Shown here: positions 60,918-64,000 of the stretch, piece by piece | How positions within the stretch are numbered: position 1 is the first letter of the stretch | Layout of the letters: the number at the start of each line of letters is the position of its first letter | Source of the DNA: Phormidium tenue FACHB-1050 | Lineage (GTDB): Bacteria; Cyanobacteriota; Cyanobacteriia; Pseudanabaenales; Pseudanabaenaceae | Length of the DNA stretch: 64,000 nucleotides | Reading direction: 5' to 3' | Assembly (NCBI RefSeq): GCF_014696925.1 | Contig: NZ_JACJQY010000005.1 | Span: forward strand, 62,001-126,000 | Translations under genes and position numbers: made by a program | The notes under the pieces: generated by a model | Told to the model about the DNA's origin: nothing | Databases searched by the model: none | The model's input: the letters and a program-made list of their open reading frames with translations, nothing else

Positions 60918-61377
60918 AAAAGATTGATCGCTGTCCTTCAGGACTAACACCAATAATTGTGAGTTGGCAATCTAGGACAGAGAAGCCATACTTGTCAGCA
61001 ACTTTTTTACTAATTGTAAGAATTTGATCATTTTTAAACTCAATCACCCGATTGGTTTTGACGCAGACTAAATGGTGATGATGGTGAGGCTTGGGCTGAT
61101 TAATTTCATAATGCTTATGGTCTTCAGTGAGTTCGAGTTCACGCAAAATCCCCATCCGCGCCATCATTTTTACAGTGCGGTAAATTGTCGAAAGACTAAT
61201 ATTCTCACCTTGTGCTTTTAGGCGTTCGTAGAGATCCTCAGCACTAAGATGTTGTCCTTCTGGTAAGGTTTGAAATGTACTTAAAATCACCTCGCGCTGC
61301 GGTGTCATGCGACAACCTTTTGAGTTGAGTTCAGCCTTTAGGGATTCAGGTGAATAGGTAGTCTCCGCAGAAGTCAT
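60916..61377 (-). CDS. Fur-family transcriptional regulator
   Basis: A 153-residue regulator. The N-terminal winged helix includes GCRMTPQREVILSTF and SLSTIYRTVKMMARMGIL. The metal site HHHHHLVC and EF are typical. The usual CxxC pairs are incomplete: CVKTN replaces the first, and VSPEG replaces the C-terminal one, so the structural zinc site seems lost. The sequence is nearest to the PerR/FurC-type of cyanobacteria, which senses peroxide, but the subclass is inferred. It may regulate itself, or the neighbouring genes. Confidence 0.85.
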   Translation of the reverse strand: MTSAETTYSPESLKAELNSKGCRMTPQREVILSTFQTLPEGQHLSAEDLYERLKAQGENISLSTIYRTVKMMARMGILRELELTEDHKHYEINQPKPHHHHHLVCVKTNRVIEFKNDQILTISKKVADKYGFSVLDCQLTIIGVSPEGQRSIF

Positions 61378-61440
61378 AGCATTATCAATAACGATAGCTT
61401 CTTGAGAATAACATAAATGTCATTAGCGGACAGCAATTCT

Positions 61441-61505
61441 CATCAAAACCAATGTTAGTGTTTTTAGCGCCTGCGGCACTGAAAACACTAACATTGGTTT
61501 TGATG
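61441..61505. terminator. 65-bp hairpin upstream of the Fur-family and RlmI-like genes
   Basis: CATCAAAACCAATGTTAGTG and its complement around a TAGCGCCTGCGGCACTG apex. It is in a divergent intergenic region, so a repeat origin is likelier than a terminator function. Confidence 0.55.
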
Positions 61506-61580
61506 GAAAGTAGAGTGGGGCTTGCCCACCCTACTCATTTCTATGTTATGTTTAGCAACCCTACTTAAAAGTTATTAGCC

Positions 61581-62780
61581 ATGTTACCGTTGCCCCGTGC
61601 GATTATTTATCGTAAAAAAGTCGATGCGGTTCAGCGTTTTCACCCTTGGATCTTTTCGGGTGCGATCGCCAAAATGCAAGGACAAGTCAATGATGGTGAC
61701 TTGGTAGAAGCCTATAGCGAAGATGGCAAGTTTTTAGCAATTGGCTTGTGGGGTATGGGTAGCATTGCGATTAAGGTGCTATCGTTTCAGCCTGTGGAGT
61801 CGATGCAAAGTTTATTGCGCGATCGCCTCCAGCAAGCATTTATTCTGAGAAAGCAATTAGGATTAATCGATAATCCAGAGACAAATTGCTATCGCTTGAT
61901 TAATTCTGAAGGTGACGGGTTAGCAGGATTAATTATTGATGTTTATGGTGAGACAGCGGTTTTGCAGTGCCATTCACTGGGAACATATGGATATCGGCAG
62001 GAAATTGCAGAAATATTAAAGGAAATTTATGGCGATCGCTTGCAAGCTGTTTATGACAAAAGCTCGGCGACTCTTTCGCGCAAATCACAAACTCAGTCTC
62101 AGGATGGTTTATTAATTGGTAAAAAATCCACTGATAGTGCTGAAGTTTTAGAATATGGACATCGCTTTATTGTTGATTGGGAAAGGGGACAAAAGACAGG
62201 CTTTTTCTTAGATCAACGCGAAAATCGGCGCTTGTTTGGTAAATATGCGACAGGCAAAAAAGTTTTAAATACCTTCTGCTATTCGGGTGGATTCTCTGTT
62301 TATGCAGTGGCGGCGGGGGCGCGAGAAGTACATTCGATTGATAGCTCAGTCAAGGCGATGGAATGGACAGATCGGAATATTGCTGCAAATTTTGATGCTG
62401 AGCGTCAGGCGACCCATACTTCTTTTACAGGCGATGTCTTTGATTTTCTGAAGCAATGCGATCGCGATTATGATGCGATCGTGCTTGACCCACCTGCTTT
62501 TGCTAAAAGTTTGTCGGCGCGACATTCAGCAATGCAAGCCTATCGACGGTTGAATTTGCAAGCCATGTCTAAATTAAAAAGTGGTGGTTTGCTATTCACC
62601 TTTTCTTGCTCTCAAGTAGTGAATGTGGAGAATTTTACGGGTGCGGTGACGGCGGCGGCGATCGAGTCAGGTCGTACAATCAAGGTTTTACATCATTTAA
62701 CCCATCCTGCCGATCATCCTACGAGTATTTTTCATCCTGAAGGAGCGTATCTGAAGGGCTTAGTTTTGAGCATTATCTAA
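61581..62780 (+). CDS. PUA-domain class I rRNA methyltransferase (RlmI-like)
   Basis: A 399-residue 23S rRNA cytosine-C5 methyltransferase-type protein. The N-terminal PUA domain has RFHPWIFSGAI and GDLVEAYSEDGKFLAIGLW. The methyltransferase domain has QKTGFFLDQRENR, motif I LNTFCYSGGFSVYA, motif IV AIVLDPPAFAKS and FTFSCSQVV with the catalytic Cys region. Length fits RlmI (396 residues in E. coli). Which cytosine is modified is not shown. Its last four bases overlap the convergent Uma2 gene. Confidence 0.88.
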   Translation: MLPLPRAIIYRKKVDAVQRFHPWIFSGAIAKMQGQVNDGDLVEAYSEDGKFLAIGLWGMGSIAIKVLSFQPVESMQSLLRDRLQQAFILRKQLGLIDNPETNCYRLINSEGDGLAGLIIDVYGETAVLQCHSLGTYGYRQEIAEILKEIYGDRLQAVYDKSSATLSRKSQTQSQDGLLIGKKSTDSAEVLEYGHRFIVDWERGQKTGFFLDQRENRRLFGKYATGKKVLNTFCYSGGFSVYAVAAGAREVHSIDSSVKAMEWTDRNIAANFDAERQATHTSFTGDVFDFLKQCDRDYDAIVLDPPAFAKSLSARHSAMQAYRRLNLQAMSKLKSGGLLFTFSCSQVVNVENFTGAVTAAAIESGRTIKVLHHLTHPADHPTSIFHPEGAYLKGLVLSII

Positions 62781-63427
62781 GCAGCCATAATTTGCTCAAC
62801 AGTGAGATTTAATTCTGGAAAAGTTGGCGAAACTATGCGATCGCTGTTTTGAAATATTGTCATTTGATATTTGCCTTCTGTGTCTAAAGTGAATATCAGC
62901 ACAGAAGGGAGCTTCGGATCGCCTAAATAGTCGCGAGAACCGATTGCTAAATAATCAACAATCCAATACTCAGGAATTCCTAAACGTTCGTATTCTTCGA
63001 GTTTATCAATATAATCATCTTCCCAATTTGTAGATACTACTTCGACAGCAAGTTGAATTGGTTTGCGGATGCCCCGATGGTTTAGGCGATCGCTCCGCCA
63101 AACATCTCGATTTATGACACTGACATCTGGATGTCTACCCTGTTCTTTACCTTTTTTATTTGTGGTTAAAACTGCTGCCACATCATTGACCACATAGTTT
63201 AACTGGAGGCGCTTAATCTCATCCTTAATCGCATCCATGATTAATCCAGCGACATCGTAATGAATTCTTGTTGCTAATTTTTTTACCATTTTGCCATCTA
63301 CTAGTTCATAGCGACCATCTTCAGGACATTGCTCTAAAAACTGGTCAAAATTTAGCTCTAGTTTTTGCTCTTGCTCCAGTTCTGAAACAGACTTTGCTTG
63401 AGTGAGTGTAATCATAGATTTCCTCAA
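62777..63427 (-). CDS. Uma2-family (DUF820) putative endonuclease
   Basis: A 216-residue Uma2 protein. Key segments are YELVDGKMVKK, GRHPDVSVINRDVW, LAVEVVSTNWEDDYIDKLEEY and EYWIVDY, the acidic residues of the PD-(D/E)XK-like core. An ATG at codon 5 (63415) is an alternative start. It converges on the RlmI-like gene with a four-base overlap of the stop regions. It is distinct from the Uma2 gene at 53395. Function unknown. Confidence 0.82.
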   Translation of the reverse strand: MRKSMITLTQAKSVSELEQEQKLELNFDQFLEQCPEDGRYELVDGKMVKKLATRIHYDVAGLIMDAIKDEIKRLQLNYVVNDVAAVLTTNKKGKEQGRHPDVSVINRDVWRSDRLNHRGIRKPIQLAVEVVSTNWEDDYIDKLEEYERLGIPEYWIVDYLAIGSRDYLGDPKLPSVLIFTLDTEGKYQMTIFQNSDRIVSPTFPELNLTVEQIMAA

Positions 63428-63617
63428 AATGCGTAGCCTAAATTATATCAAAGCCATATTTATAGAGTTGTGGTGCTTTTGAAGTAGTCCAGAGAAGTTT
63501 TTGAAAGCTTTGCAAAGCGCGGCATGAAAAAATGTCAGAAAAAGTCAGAAAACTTCTATAAAAAATTGCTTTTATGTCGCTACAATATGTCCACCTTATT
63601 GGTGAGGATGTAGGGAT

Positions 63618-64000
63618 ATGTATAGAAAGCATCAGAAAATGTCGGTTGCTAATATCGGCGCGACGATTTTAGCGGCATTTGTGGGGGCGATTATTGTGCC
63701 GATGCCGACACAGGCGCAGAACACAACTGTTAACCCCGCAAATCGGGCTGTTCGCAATGAAGCCGATCGCTTGCTTGATCTTGGCTATGTACAACTCAAA
63801 GATGGTAAACCGCGCGAAGCCATTAAAACTTGGCTCTATGCGATCGGCTATTACCGCCGCATTAATGACCAACCTGCGATCGCCTACACTCTGGCAAGGG
63901 TGAGTGATGCCTATGAAATGATGGGAGCAGCGAACGCCGCTCAAGATACAACTCGCCAAAGAATCCGTTATGCCAATACTTTGCAAGACAATGGCGCAAA
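63618..64000 (+). CDS. Exported TPR protein, N-terminal part
   Basis: Only about 127 residues are visible. Start MYRKHQKMSVANIG, followed by an export-like segment (ATILAAFVGAIIVPMPTQA). The mature part NEADRLLDLGYVQLKDGKP and REAIKTWLYAIGYYR resembles the first TPR of the protein at 3067. The frame remains open at 64000. A C-terminal CHAT domain, as in that protein, is likely but not visible. An earlier ATG at 63608 is followed directly by a stop, so 63618 is the start. Confidence 0.82.
   Translation, partial: MYRKHQKMSVANIGATILAAFVGAIIVPMPTQAQNTTVNPANRAVRNEADRLLDLGYVQLKDGKPREAIKTWLYAIGYYRRINDQPAIAYTLARVSDAYEMMGAANAAQDTTRQRIRYANTLQDNGA

Noticed and set aside
1-64000. A CRISPR array
   Set aside because: No set of regularly spaced direct repeats with unique spacers was seen; the repeats present are dispersed palindromes or short tandem duplications.

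Overview
The window is chromosomal DNA from a cyanobacterium, most likely a Pseudanabaena-like filamentous lineage. The evidence is the very frequent HIP1 octamer GCGATCGC, a CpcG rod-core linker next to a CpcS-type bilin lyase, NdhL with its DUF3007 partner, a DnaE polymerase encoded as a split-intein half, bestrophin, Uma2 and DUF29 proteins, and XisH/XisI. The genus is an inference; the phylum is secure.

Layout. 1-11.1 kb: the start of a UvrD-type helicase (runs off the left edge), TrmN6, a pentapeptide-repeat protein, a secreted TPR-CHAT protein and a 1,696-residue kinase/ATPase/GAF/GGDEF signalling protein. 11.4-16.2 kb: dnaX and clpB. 16.4-25.7 kb: a type I restriction-modification locus, hsdM-xisH-xisI-DUF29-DUF29-hsdS-'albA, then a reversed DUF29 gene and hsdR. 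It is bounded by a tRNA with anticodon CAU. 25.9-34.1 kb: a membrane protein, a LysM protein, an SDR, map, pilT, an ndhL-DUF3007-methylase-like operon and rpsJ. 34.3-43.9 kb: exported MBL hydrolase and M23 peptidase, PmbA/TldE, tRNA-Arg, TrhO, two alpha/beta hydrolases, a cation/proton antiporter with a USP tail, and bestrophin. 44.2-54.3 kb: cpcG, a cpcS-type lyase, a SPOR-like protein with potB-potC, an RsbW/RsbV-like pair, the C-half of dnaE, trmL, tRNA-Leu and Uma2. 54.3-64 kb: an HdrB-like protein, rpe, a PiT transporter, mreBCD, a Fur-family regulator, an RlmI-like methyltransferase, Uma2 and a second TPR protein cut by the right edge.

The most specific regulatory find is a fluoride riboswitch (crcB motif) on the minus strand at about 41614-41690. 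All three diagnostic helices can be drawn, and it lies directly upstream of the antiporter-USP gene. This predicts that the antiporter responds to fluoride.

The intergenic DNA is unusually structured. Nearly every gene end carries a long, near-perfect hairpin. At least two families of short mobile-like elements recur. Type 1 is about 107 bp with TAATACCAA/TTGGTATTA ends, three internal hairpins and six copies plus a fragment. Type 2 is about 90-120 bp with TATAGC-type ends around a GGCGCGAAGCGCC-tipped hairpin. Stem sequences differ from copy to copy while both arms stay complementary. One type 2 copy sits inside a type 1 copy at a TA, showing past mobility. Two further repeats (a 143-bp element with 17-bp inverted ends, and a CCCTCACCCCTAGCCCC-type repeat) are present, and the second has entered hsdM in frame. 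No transposase is encoded in the window.
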